This document shows, piece by piece, positions 35,755-43,809 of a stretch of DNA of 64,000 nucleotides (within the stretch, counting starts at the first letter, position 1; each line of letters opens with the position of its first letter). This stretch comes from Shimia sp. R9_2 (GTDB taxonomy: Bacteria > Pseudomonadota > Alphaproteobacteria > Rhodobacterales > Rhodobacteraceae), in NCBI RefSeq assembly GCF_017743735.1, contig NZ_JAGHRO010000002.1, positions 496,001 to 560,000 of the forward strand, in the 5' to 3' direction. The notes under the pieces were generated by a model. That model was not told the DNA's origin, did not search any database, and was given only the letters and a program-made list of their open reading frames with translations. The position numbers and the translations under genes were made by a program.

Positions 35755-37767
35755 TTAGGCGGTGAGCCCGCGCCCTTTCAAAAGAGCTTCGACGCCAGGC
35801 AAACGCCCCCGGAACCGCTCATAAAGCTGTCCCGCATCCACCGATCCCCCGGTGGAAAGGATATGCGTTTCCAGCGCTTTGGCTGTGTCAGAATCAAAGG
35901 CGCTTCCGGCCTCCTCAAAGGCTTCAAACGCATCCGCATCCATCACCTCTGACCACATGTAACTATAATACCCGGAGCTGTAGCCGTCCCCGGCGAAGAC
36001 ATGGGCGAAATGTGGTGTGGCGTGGCGCATGGTGATCGCCGCGGGCATGCCCAGCTCTGCCAGAACCTCGGATTGCTTGGCCATCGGATCCTTTGGCGCA
36101 GCCCCCTCGTGGAACGCCAGATCCACCAGGGCCGAGGCGACATATTCCACCGTGGCAAACCCCTGATCGAAATTCGCCGCCCCCAACACTTTTTCCAGCA
36201 TCTCTTTGGGCATCGCTGCACCGGTCTCTGCATGCGTGGCATATTCCGCCAGCACCTCTGGCACCTCGAGCCAATGTTCGTAAAGCTGGCTGGGCAACTC
36301 CACAAAATCCCGAGCCACGGAGGTGCCTGAAATGCTCTCATAGGTCACATTGGACAGCATCTGGTGCAGCGCATGGCCGAACTCATGGAACAGCGTGCGC
36401 GCATCATCATAGCTCAGGAGCGCCGGATCACCCTTTGCAAAATTGCAGACATTGATCACCACAGGCGCCTGTACCTCGGGGAATTTCGCCTGCGCCCGCA
36501 TCGCAGAACACCAGGCCCCGGAGCGTTTGCTCCCGCGCGCAAAGTAATCGCCGATGAACACCGCCACATGTTCGCCGTCTCGTGTCACATCCCAGGCCCG
36601 GCAGTCTTCGTGATAAAGCGGCACATCCAGCTCTTTGAACTCCAACCCAAACAGGCGGGTTGCACAGGCAAAGCTTGCCTCGATCATCCGATCAAGCTGC
36701 AGGTAGGGCTTGAGCGCCGCCTCATCCAGATCATGCTCCGCCTTGCGCCGCTTCTCCGCATAGTAGCGCCAGTCCCAAGGAGCCAGATCACCATTCACAC
36801 CATCCGCATGCATCATCTCTGTCAGCACAGCCGCATCCGCCTCCGCGCGCGCCTTGGCTGGCTCCCAAACCGCCATCAACAGATCCCGCACCGCACCGGG
36901 CGTCTTTGCCATCTCGGTCTCAAGCTTATAATCCGCAAAGCTCGCGTAGCCCAAAAGCTTGGCGCGTTCCTCACGCAGCGACAGGATCTCCGCAGCAATC
37001 TCACGGTTGTCAGTTGCACCGCCATTGGCCCCGCGCGCAGCCCAGGCCTCAAAGGCTTTCTCCCGAAGATCGCGGCGCGGTGAAAACTGCAGGAACGGCA
37101 CAATCAACGAACGCGACAGCGTCACAACGGGCCCGCCTACCTCTTTCTCCTCGCCAGCCGCGCGCGCCGCATCCACCACAAAGTCGGGCAGCCCTTCCAG
37201 ATCCGCTTCGGCCAACGACATGAACCACTCGCGCTCATCCGCCAACAGGTTCTGGGTGAACTCTGTCCCCAGAACAGCCAATCGAGATTTGATCTCTTTC
37301 ATGCGCGCATCCTCAGCGCCCTCAAGCGCTGCACCACCCCGCACAAAGCCGCGATGGGTCAGCATCAACACCCGCTGCTGCTCCTCTGTGAGGTCCAGCG
37401 TGTCGCGCGCTTCCCAGATTGTCTTGATCCGACCAAAGAGCGCCTTGTTTGCGGAAATCTCCGCACTATGCGCCGCCAGTTTTGGCGAGAACTCCCGCTG
37501 CAAAGCCTCGCGCGCTGGATTGCTGTCCGCACCCGCCACAGTGAAGAACACAGAGAGCACCTTATCAAGCCCTTCGCCCGCGGCTTCCATCGCCTCAATC
37601 GTATTGGCAAATGTCGGCACCTCGGCGTTATCGGCAATCGCCGCCACGTCAGCTTTATGCGCCAGCAAAGCCTCCTCAAAGGCGGGCGCAAAATCAGCGT
37701 CGGAAATCTTGTCAAACGGCGCGAGCGCAAATGGTGTGTCCCAGGTGGACAACAGCGGATTGGTCAT
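35755..37767 (-). CDS. M3-family metallo-oligopeptidase (PrlC/Dcp-like)
   Basis: Cytosolic zinc peptidase of 670 residues that degrades short peptides. The zinc motif H-E-F-G-H is intact (LFHEFGHALHQ) with the downstream Glu region, and the N-terminus (TNPLLSTWDTPFALAPF) is typical. I start at the ATG at 37767, preceded by AGGAGA; the longer frame adds non-family sequence. It follows the moeB-like gene after 172 bases and may have its own promoter. Family is certain; oligopeptidase A versus dipeptidyl carboxypeptidase is not. Confidence 0.92.
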   Translation of the reverse strand: MTNPLLSTWDTPFALAPFDKISDADFAPAFEEALLAHKADVAAIADNAEVPTFANTIEAMEAAGEGLDKVLSVFFTVAGADSNPAREALQREFSPKLAAHSAEISANKALFGRIKTIWEARDTLDLTEEQQRVLMLTHRGFVRGGAALEGAEDARMKEIKSRLAVLGTEFTQNLLADEREWFMSLAEADLEGLPDFVVDAARAAGEEKEVGGPVVTLSRSLIVPFLQFSPRRDLREKAFEAWAARGANGGATDNREIAAEILSLREERAKLLGYASFADYKLETEMAKTPGAVRDLLMAVWEPAKARAEADAAVLTEMMHADGVNGDLAPWDWRYYAEKRRKAEHDLDEAALKPYLQLDRMIEASFACATRLFGLEFKELDVPLYHEDCRAWDVTRDGEHVAVFIGDYFARGSKRSGAWCSAMRAQAKFPEVQAPVVINVCNFAKGDPALLSYDDARTLFHEFGHALHQMLSNVTYESISGTSVARDFVELPSQLYEHWLEVPEVLAEYATHAETGAAMPKEMLEKVLGAANFDQGFATVEYVASALVDLAFHEGAAPKDPMAKQSEVLAELGMPAAITMRHATPHFAHVFAGDGYSSGYYSYMWSEVMDADAFEAFEEAGSAFDSDTAKALETHILSTGGSVDAGQLYERFRGRLPGVEALLKGRGLTA

Positions 37768-37939
37768 ATGGGAATCTCCTTTGGTCGCGATCTTAGCACC
37801 GCATGCCGGGGCCGCAATCTCCCGCCACGGCTGGCACACAGGCCGTTTGCCACAATGGTTAACGCTGATTTTGTGCCGAAAATGACACCGACGCGTTATT
37901 GCCGTGATACAGACGCGATACCGACGTGGATTTCAAAGG

Positions 37940-38989
37940 TTAACGCGCCCCGCAAGTCGGGCAATCCGCGCGGCGATTGAGGGTGATTTTGCGGGTCTCT
38001 CCCCACAGCGCATCATAGATCATCATCTCACCGCGCAACGCCGCTCCCGCTCCGGTAATGACCTTGATCGCCTCCGCTGCCATCATGGTGCCCACCACCC
38101 CGGGCAGCGGACCAATCACCCCCGCTTCGGCGCAGCTCGGTGCCAGCTCCGGTGCAGGCGCTTCTGGGAAAATGCACTGATAGCACGGCGTTTTCCGGGC
38201 TGTATCAAACACGCTGAGCTGCCCTTCCCACTGCGACAAAGCTCCGGAAATCAGAGGCTTGCCCTGCTCCACACAGACTTCATTCACCAGATAACGGGTG
38301 TCAAAATTGTCCGTGCCATCCAAGACAAGATCATACTCGCCGATGATCTCCTCCGCATCGTCAACGCTCAGCCTGCGCGGATAAGGCACCACCTGCACAA
38401 AGGGGTTTTGCGCCACCATCGCCTCCGCTGCCGATAGCACCTTGGGCGTACCAATGGCCTCATCCTTGTGGATCACCTGTCGCTGCAGATTGGAGTTATC
38501 GACCACATCGTCATCCACCACCCCAATACGCCCCACGCCCGCCGCTGCAAGATACAGCAGAACCGGCGATCCAAGCCCTCCCGCCCCAATCACCAAGATC
38601 TTGGCATCTTTGAGTTTTTTCTGCCCCAGCCCACCAATTTCGCGCAGCACAATATGGCGCGCATAGCGGTTGAGTTCAGTGTCGGAAAACAGCTCCTGCG
38701 CCGCTTCTTCCTGTGCTGTCTCGGTAGCCCGAGCCTCGGCTTTCGCGCGCAGTTTTTGCAACATTGTGGAATAGGCCAGCACCAGCGCCACCGCACCGCC
38801 GATCATCAACCACATGGCAAGGCTGCCACCGGTGGCAATCGCGAGCGGATGGTCAGCTGGGAACACCACCTGCACGCCAATAACCGCCAGATATAAAACA
38901 AAAATCATGCTCCAACGGGCAGACTTCGGAGCACCCATCAAAAGGCCAATCCCCCAAAGCACCGCCGCCATCGCCAGAACCAGCAGCAT
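37940..38989 (-). CDS. moeB: Membrane-anchored MoeB/ThiF (HesA) family adenylyltransferase
   Basis: E1-like enzyme of 349 residues that adenylates the C-terminus of a sulfur carrier protein (MoaD or ThiS type). An unusual N-terminus carries three membrane helices (about 1-19, 27-43 and 56-77) and a charged coiled coil (78-100). The ThiF core starts at about residue 100: G-A-G-G-L-G at 135-140, adenylation Arg in NLQRQV, cysteines in PSCAEAG, and zinc pairs C-Y-Q-C and C-P-T-C. Its ATG shares a base with the dut stop. Sulfur-carrier partner genes are not in the window. Confidence 0.85.
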   Translation of the reverse strand: MLLVLAMAAVLWGIGLLMGAPKSARWSMIFVLYLAVIGVQVVFPADHPLAIATGGSLAMWLMIGGAVALVLAYSTMLQKLRAKAEARATETAQEEAAQELFSDTELNRYARHIVLREIGGLGQKKLKDAKILVIGAGGLGSPVLLYLAAAGVGRIGVVDDDVVDNSNLQRQVIHKDEAIGTPKVLSAAEAMVAQNPFVQVVPYPRRLSVDDAEEIIGEYDLVLDGTDNFDTRYLVNEVCVEQGKPLISGALSQWEGQLSVFDTARKTPCYQCIFPEAPAPELAPSCAEAGVIGPLPGVVGTMMAAEAIKVITGAGAALRGEMMIYDALWGETRKITLNRRADCPTCGAR

Positions 38990-39456
38990 CAGCTCACCCC
39001 GGTGGAGCCAAAGCCACCCGTGCCGCGCTCAGTCTCACTAAGCTCTTGATCTAATTCAAAATCCGCAACAACCACCGGCGCGACCACCATCTGCGCAATG
39101 CGCATGCCATGGCTGATCTCAATGGTTTCCAGCCCAGCGTTCAGCACGATCACCCCAAGCGGGCCGCGATAGTCACTGTCAATTGTTCCAGGCGAGTTTG
39201 GCAATGTCAGGCCCTGCTTCAGCGCAAGTCCGGATCGCGGCCGCATCTGCACCTCATAACCCTCTGGTATTTCGAGAGAAAGCCCCGTTGGAATCAGAGC
39301 ACGCAATCCCGGTGCAAGCCGCAGCCCTGCGCGTTGTTCAGGCGGAAAGTTCGCCCGCACATCCGCACCGGCCGCCCCAGCAGTTTCATAAGACGGCAGG
39401 CCAACAGATTGATCCGCCCCCTCAAGCCACTTCAGCTTAATGTTCACGCGTCCCAT
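38989..39456 (-). CDS. dut: Deoxyuridine 5'-triphosphate nucleotidohydrolase
   Basis: Homotrimeric dUTPase of 155 residues that prevents uracil in DNA. Motif 1 is A-G-A-D-V-R-A, motif 2 R-S-G-L (PRSGLALK), motif 3 is near NSPGTIDSDYRGPLGV, and motif 5 is RGTGGFGSTG. I start at the ATG at 39456 (MGRVNIKLKW); the upstream TTG extension would be encoded by a repeated intergenic element. It sits between coaBC and moeB in one minus-strand unit. Confidence 0.95.
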   Translation of the reverse strand: MGRVNIKLKWLEGADQSVGLPSYETAGAAGADVRANFPPEQRAGLRLAPGLRALIPTGLSLEIPEGYEVQMRPRSGLALKQGLTLPNSPGTIDSDYRGPLGVIVLNAGLETIEISHGMRIAQMVVAPVVVADFELDQELSETERGTGGFGSTGVS

Positions 39457-39460
39457 GCTC

Positions 39461-39480
39461 TTCTCATTCTTCAAATATCC
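39461..39480. repeat. Intergenic repeat element copy 2 (TTCTCATTCTTCAAATATCC)
   Basis: Matches the 34333-34352 element at 19 of 20 bases. It lies between coaBC and dut in a 41-base gap and is followed by CCGCCGGAGGCCGCG. Confidence 0.55.
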
Positions 39481-39497
39481 CCGCCGGAGGCCGCGCC

Positions 39498-40694
39498 TCA
39501 GCCAACCAGTGTTTCCGCTATCCGAGCAGCCAGTTTCTCGGCCACCTCAACTTTACCCATACGCGGCCAAGCCTCTGATCCCACATCAGAAATCAAGGTC
39601 ACAGCATTTTCGCTGCCGCCCATAATCCCGGTCGCTGGGCTCACGTCATTGGCGACAATCCAGTCACATCCCTTTCGGATACGTTTGGCGGTGGCGTTTT
39701 CGATCACATCATCGGTTTCCGCCGCAAACCCCACTACCAACGGTGGCCGCCCGTCGCCCATTTGGCTGACGGTTGCGAGAATGTCCGGGTTCTCCGCGAA
39801 CTCCAGCACAGGCAATCCGCCTTTGGTCTTTTTTATCTTGCTGTCAGAAGCGCTTGCCACCCGCCAATCCGCCACCGCCGCACAGAATACGGCCGCATCA
39901 ACCGACAGGTTTTTCTGCACAGCCGCCAGCATCTCCTGCGCCGTTTCAACCTCGATCAACGTCGCGCCTTCTGGCCGCGCCGCATCCGCCGGGCCGGTGA
40001 CAAAGATCACCTCCGCCCCCAATTTTATGAGCGCCTGCGCGATCGCACTGCCCTGCGCACCAGACGAGCGGTTCGCAATGTAGCGCACCGGATCAATCGG
40101 CTCATGCGTCGGCCCTGAGGTCACCAAAATACGCCGTCCCTGCAGCGGCCCCTCGGCCAGAACCTCCTGAACTGCCTGCACAATTTCCATCGGCTCAGCC
40201 ATGCGGCCGGGGCCAAACTCCCCACAGGCCATATCCCCGTCATTGGGGCCGACAAAGGCAATCCCATCAGCCTTCAGCTGCCTCAGATTGCGTTGTGTCG
40301 CCGGGTGATCCCACATCCGGACATTCATCGCGGGTGCGACAAGCACCGGCGTGTCTGTCGCGAGCAGCAGCGTGGAGGCCAGATCATTGGCCATACCCTG
40401 CGCCATTTTTGCCATCAGATCGGCTGTGCCGGGTGCGACCACGATCAGATCTGCCGAGCGGGACAGTTGTATATGCCCCATGTCCGCTTCATCGGTCAGA
40501 TCAAAAAGATCCCGATAGGCCTTCTCTCCTGCCAGTGAGGACACCGACAATGGCGTCACAAATTCTTCTGCGGCGCGGGTGAGCACCGGGGTCACCCAAG
40601 CCCCGCGCTCACGCAGCCGCCGGATCAGCTCAAGCGATTTATAAGCCGCGATTCCACCTGCGATGATCAGAAGAATACGTTTGTCTGTCAGCAT
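39498..40694 (-). CDS. coaBC: Bifunctional phosphopantothenoylcysteine decarboxylase/synthase
   Basis: Makes 4'-phosphopantetheine for coenzyme A. It has 398 residues. The N-terminal CoaC part (about 1-185) has the G-G-I-A-A-Y-K FMN loop, PGTADLMAK and the P-A-M-N-x-x-M-W motif; the C-terminal CoaB part has VTSGPTHEPIDPVRYIAN and the ADWR...KIKK substrate lysines. It begins the coaBC-dut-moeB unit. Confidence 0.96.
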   Translation of the reverse strand: MLTDKRILLIIAGGIAAYKSLELIRRLRERGAWVTPVLTRAAEEFVTPLSVSSLAGEKAYRDLFDLTDEADMGHIQLSRSADLIVVAPGTADLMAKMAQGMANDLASTLLLATDTPVLVAPAMNVRMWDHPATQRNLRQLKADGIAFVGPNDGDMACGEFGPGRMAEPMEIVQAVQEVLAEGPLQGRRILVTSGPTHEPIDPVRYIANRSSGAQGSAIAQALIKLGAEVIFVTGPADAARPEGATLIEVETAQEMLAAVQKNLSVDAAVFCAAVADWRVASASDSKIKKTKGGLPVLEFAENPDILATVSQMGDGRPPLVVGFAAETDDVIENATAKRIRKGCDWIVANDVSPATGIMGGSENAVTLISDVGSEAWPRMGKVEVAEKLAARIAETLVG

Positions 40695-40776
40695 TTAGCA
40701 GGCCTTTCTGATGCCGGGTTGGCTCAAGTTAGGCCGCCGCGCTCACAGACTCAAGCCGCCGAATAGCGCAGCAAGC

Positions 40777-41574
40777 TCATTTGAAGGCCGCACAGGGATC
40801 TTCGCGCTCCGCCGCTTCGGTGACAATCCAGGCATCATAGGGCGGTACACCCTCAGGCTCCGCCTCAAGCTGCCCAAAGGTCACCACGGAAATGCTCGGA
40901 TCCATCAGCGAAGGTGCCCCCCAGTCGTTGCGCACATGGCCATTGCCGCTGATCACCACAACCGGCCCACCGGTGTCTCGGAGTGCCTGCGTGGTCGCTT
41001 GCGCAAGTCGCGCATCCCGCACCCGCTGCGCGGTCACCATGATCGGCAACATCTCTTCCGGCAAAGCATCACAATGCGCCGCCATCTGCATCTTTTCGCG
41101 TTCTGCCTGCTGCGCCTCTGGCAAGGGGGCTGTCAGGCCATAAAGGTCGGCCTCACCGCCCACTGCAGCGCTGAAATCACCGTCAGACAACACCCGGCGC
41201 ACCACCTCTCGCGGTACTTGCGCGCCATAGATGCGCGCCCCTTCAGAAACCGCAAATATCGGGTAGTACATTGAAAAATCGGGCCAACCGCTCTCATCCC
41301 ACCCCAAGGCCTCTTCCAGCGCCTCAGCATTGTCCAAGAGATCCGGCGCCACCACGGCAGCCTGAAATGGCGTCAGCATTTCAAACACAATCGCCTTGGG
41401 GCCAATCGACAATGTGGCCTGCGCTTGGGTGCCATGATGCACCGGATTGTCATGCACTTCGCCAAGGAACACCACATCAACCCCTTTGAGGAGGCTGAGA
41501 TCCAGCTGTTCCGCCTCTGCTGCAGCACCTGCCAACGCAAACGCCAGAGCACCCGCTTTCACCATATACTTCAT
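40777..41574 (-). CDS. ChaN-like/Tiki-fold periplasmic protein
   Basis: Secreted protein of 265 residues with a signal peptide (about 1-20, ALAFALAGAAAEA). The ChaN/TraB-Tiki pattern is visible: V-F-L-G-E-V-H-D-N near residue 35, VFEML near 63 and ISGNGHVRNDWG near 208. ChaN binds haem iron; Tiki-type relatives are metal-dependent proteases. Which applies is open. It is divergent from cobU across 133 bases. Confidence 0.78.
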   Translation of the reverse strand: MKYMVKAGALAFALAGAAAEAEQLDLSLLKGVDVVFLGEVHDNPVHHGTQAQATLSIGPKAIVFEMLTPFQAAVVAPDLLDNAEALEEALGWDESGWPDFSMYYPIFAVSEGARIYGAQVPREVVRRVLSDGDFSAAVGGEADLYGLTAPLPEAQQAEREKMQMAAHCDALPEEMLPIMVTAQRVRDARLAQATTQALRDTGGPVVVISGNGHVRNDWGAPSLMDPSISVVTFGQLEAEPEGVPPYDAWIVTEAAEREDPCAAFK

Positions 41575-41707
41575 AGATTAACCAATACGCCTCTGATCCG
41601 GGGATGCAAGCGATCTTGGCTGTGTGGTTTTGCCTCATCCGCTTTCCGACTTGCCCTCGCCCGCTGTTTCCCGCAGGGTGCGCGCCAACCAGTCGAAAGG
41701 ACCATTA

Positions 41708-42229
41708 ATGCTGCCCAAACTGAGCCTTATTCTTGGCGGCGCAGCGTCAGGAAAATCTGTCTTTGCAGAACAATTGGTAATGGATACCGGGCAGCCCCGT
41801 ATCTATCTCGCCACGGCGCAGGCATTTGATGGAGAGATGGAAGCCAAGGTTGAAAAACATCTGCTTCAGCGCGGCCCTGACTGGCAAACCATTGAAGCGC
41901 CTCATGAAACAGCCGAAGCGCTTAAAGACCTGCCAGCGGAGTCTGTCGTGCTTCTGGATTGCGCGACCATGTGGCTCTCCAATCACTTGCTGGCAGAAAG
42001 CGATCTTGTGGCGGAGCAAGGCAAACTCCTGAATGCGCTCACAGACTGTGCTGCACGGGTGGTGGTGGTCTCTAACGAAGTGGGCCTTGATGTGGTCCCG
42101 GAAAACAAACTCGCGCGCCAATTTCGCAACGCCCAAGGCTCGCTCAATCAAGCACTTGCACGACAGGCAGACCTTGCGGTTCTGGTGGTGGCCGGACTGC
42201 CCATGGTCTTGAAGGGGAAATTGCCATGA
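41708..42229 (+). CDS. cobU: Adenosylcobinamide kinase/guanylyltransferase
   Basis: CobU/CobP of 173 residues, which phosphorylates adenosylcobinamide and transfers GMP in late B12 synthesis or salvage. The P-loop G-G-A-A-S-G-K-S is at about 11-18 and the family motif V-S-N-E-V-G-L-D-V-V-P-E is present. It overlaps the phosphatase gene by 4 bases. I saw no cobalamin riboswitch consensus in the 133-base leader. Confidence 0.93.
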   Translation: MLPKLSLILGGAASGKSVFAEQLVMDTGQPRIYLATAQAFDGEMEAKVEKHLLQRGPDWQTIEAPHETAEALKDLPAESVVLLDCATMWLSNHLLAESDLVAEQGKLLNALTDCAARVVVVSNEVGLDVVPENKLARQFRNAQGSLNQALARQADLAVLVVAGLPMVLKGKLP

Positions 42230-42804
42230 CCGAATTGCATCTTGTGCGCCATGGACCAACCCATGCGAAATCCATGGTGGGCTGGTCAGACCTGCCCGCA
42301 GATCTTTCCGATACCGACGCTCTTTCCCGGCTCTCAAACCACCTGCCCGAAGACGGTCTGGTGATCAGCTCTGATCTGCAGCGGTGCGTTGCCACAGCAG
42401 ACGCCATTCAGGGCAGTCGCACCCGCCTTCCACATGACCCGAAGCTGCGAGAAATCCACTTTGGCGACTGGGAACTCAAGAATTTCAAAGAGATCGAAGC
42501 CGAGGATGCCGCCCTCGCCCGCGCCTATTGGGAAAACCCTGGCGATGTGCGACCGCCAAATGGCGAAAGCTGGAACGAGGTCTGCGCGCGTGTAAATCCC
42601 GCCATAGACCACTTGATCGACACGCATCGCGGTGGCAAGCTGATTGTGGTTGTGCACTTTGGCGTGATCCTCACCCAAGTGCAGCGTGCAGAGCTCCTGA
42701 CAGCCGAAGAGGCCTTTGCCCATCGGATCGACAATCTCTCCGTCACCTCTTTCAAAATCGCAGACACCGGCTGGGCCACGCAGCAAATAAATCAATTACT
42801 GTGA
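42226..42804 (+). CDS. Histidine phosphatase family protein (CobC-like alpha-ribazole phosphatase)
   Basis: Phosphoglycerate-mutase-fold phosphatase of 192 residues. The catalytic motif is R-H-G (LVRHGPTHAK, about 7-9) with a later catalytic Glu in LREIHFGDWE and His in VVHFGVI. Its position, overlapping cobU, suggests it dephosphorylates alpha-ribazole-5'-phosphate in B12 assembly (CobC), although the family is broad. Confidence 0.82.
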   Translation: MTELHLVRHGPTHAKSMVGWSDLPADLSDTDALSRLSNHLPEDGLVISSDLQRCVATADAIQGSRTRLPHDPKLREIHFGDWELKNFKEIEAEDAALARAYWENPGDVRPPNGESWNEVCARVNPAIDHLIDTHRGGKLIVVVHFGVILTQVQRAELLTAEEAFAHRIDNLSVTSFKIADTGWATQQINQLL

Positions 42805-42809
42805 TGGAT

Positions 42810-42836
42810 ATCGTCAAAATGTTTCGCTTTGACGAT
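42810..42836 (+). terminator. Stem-loop after cob gene pair
   Basis: Perfect 9-bp stem ATCGTCAAA / TTTGACGAT with a 9-base loop, 6 bases after the stop; AT-rich flank but no clear U-run. Confidence 0.4.
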
Positions 42837-42862
42837 TAATCACCAATTGCTAGCCTACCGCC

Positions 42863-43729
42863 ATGACGTATGATCTTTATCTTGGCGATTACGCCTATTC
42901 CTCGTGGTCCCTGCGCGGCTGGCTTCTGTTCGAAAAATTCGGCATCGCCCGCAACACTACGCTTGTGGACTTTTCCAACCAATCGGTGGCTGAGCAGCTC
43001 ACTAAAATCGCCCCGGCGCGCACGGTACCAGCGGTCAAATTCCCCGAAGGTGCGGTCGTCTCAGACAGCCTTGCTATCGCCGAGGAACTGGCAACCCGAC
43101 ATCCGGACGCCAGGATCTGGCCCACCGACCCCGGTGCGCGCGCGACGGCACGCAATTTGGCCGCAGAGATGCACTCCGGTTTCTTCCCCTTGCGCAACGA
43201 CTGCCCGATGAACCTGCGCATTTCCTATGAAGATGCCCGCCCCTCAGAAGCGGTCCTGGCAGATCTTGCGCGCCTTGAAACCATCTGGGAACACGCTCGC
43301 ACATCATACGGAGAAGACGGCCCATGGCTCTGCGGCAGCTATAGTGCAGCGGATGCGTTCTTTGCGCCGGTTGCCGGGCGCATTGCAGGCTACAATCTCC
43401 CCGTTGGCGACGCGGCGCAGGCCTATGTTGCTGCCCATCTCTCCGATCCCGCATTCCGCCGGTGGCGCGCCATGGGGCTCGTGCACGGGCAAACGCTGCC
43501 TTGGTATGCCAAAGACTACCCACCCCGCCCTTGGCCCGGCCCAGCGCCCCGCAAGGCTGTGGCTGTGGCAGCCACTAGTGCTGAGAATGCCAACTGCCCC
43601 TATTCCGGCAAACCCGTCACCCATTTCATGGAAATGGAAGGCCGCATCTTTGGCTTCTGCAACGCCTTCTGCCGCGACAAAACTGTCGCCGACCCAGAGG
43701 CGTGGCCCGCCTTCATGGCCCTGCTTTAG
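42863..43729 (+). CDS. Glutathione S-transferase fused to a YHS/TRASH-like metal-binding tail
   Basis: Protein of 288 residues. A thioredoxin-fold N-terminal domain (about 1-80, with AYSSWSLRG as active-site region and TVPAV / VSDSLAIAEE glutathione contacts) and a helical C-terminal domain (about 90-220) follow the GST pattern. After a Pro/Ala linker, the last 44 residues form a small domain with C-P-Y-S-G-K-P, then F-C-N-A-F-C (Cys about 245, 266 and 270), a YHS/TRASH-like zinc or copper site. Substrate unknown. Confidence 0.85.
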   Translation: MTYDLYLGDYAYSSWSLRGWLLFEKFGIARNTTLVDFSNQSVAEQLTKIAPARTVPAVKFPEGAVVSDSLAIAEELATRHPDARIWPTDPGARATARNLAAEMHSGFFPLRNDCPMNLRISYEDARPSEAVLADLARLETIWEHARTSYGEDGPWLCGSYSAADAFFAPVAGRIAGYNLPVGDAAQAYVAAHLSDPAFRRWRAMGLVHGQTLPWYAKDYPPRPWPGPAPRKAVAVAATSAENANCPYSGKPVTHFMEMEGRIFGFCNAFCRDKTVADPEAWPAFMALL

Positions 43730-43736
43730 AGGGCAA

Positions 43737-43751
43737 TTAACCTTTCGCTAA
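43737..43751 (+). promoter_or_regulatory. CtrA-like binding site upstream of comM
   Basis: TTAA-CCTTTCG-CTAA, one mismatch from the TTAA-N7-TTAA consensus for the response regulator CtrA and followed by CC, 73 bases before the comM start. Confidence 0.45.
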
Positions 43752-43809
43752 CCATCCCCCGCTACCAATTCTTTAGGTTTCGTTTATTGTTTTGGTGGCG
43801 GGGTGTGCC

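Noticed and set aside
38989-39474. Longer dut start at 39474.
   Set aside because: It would be encoded by the intergenic repeat element; the ATG at 39456 gives the conserved N-terminus.
41575-41707. Possible cobalamin riboswitch before cobU.
   Set aside because: No B12-box consensus or paired stems found in the 133 bases.
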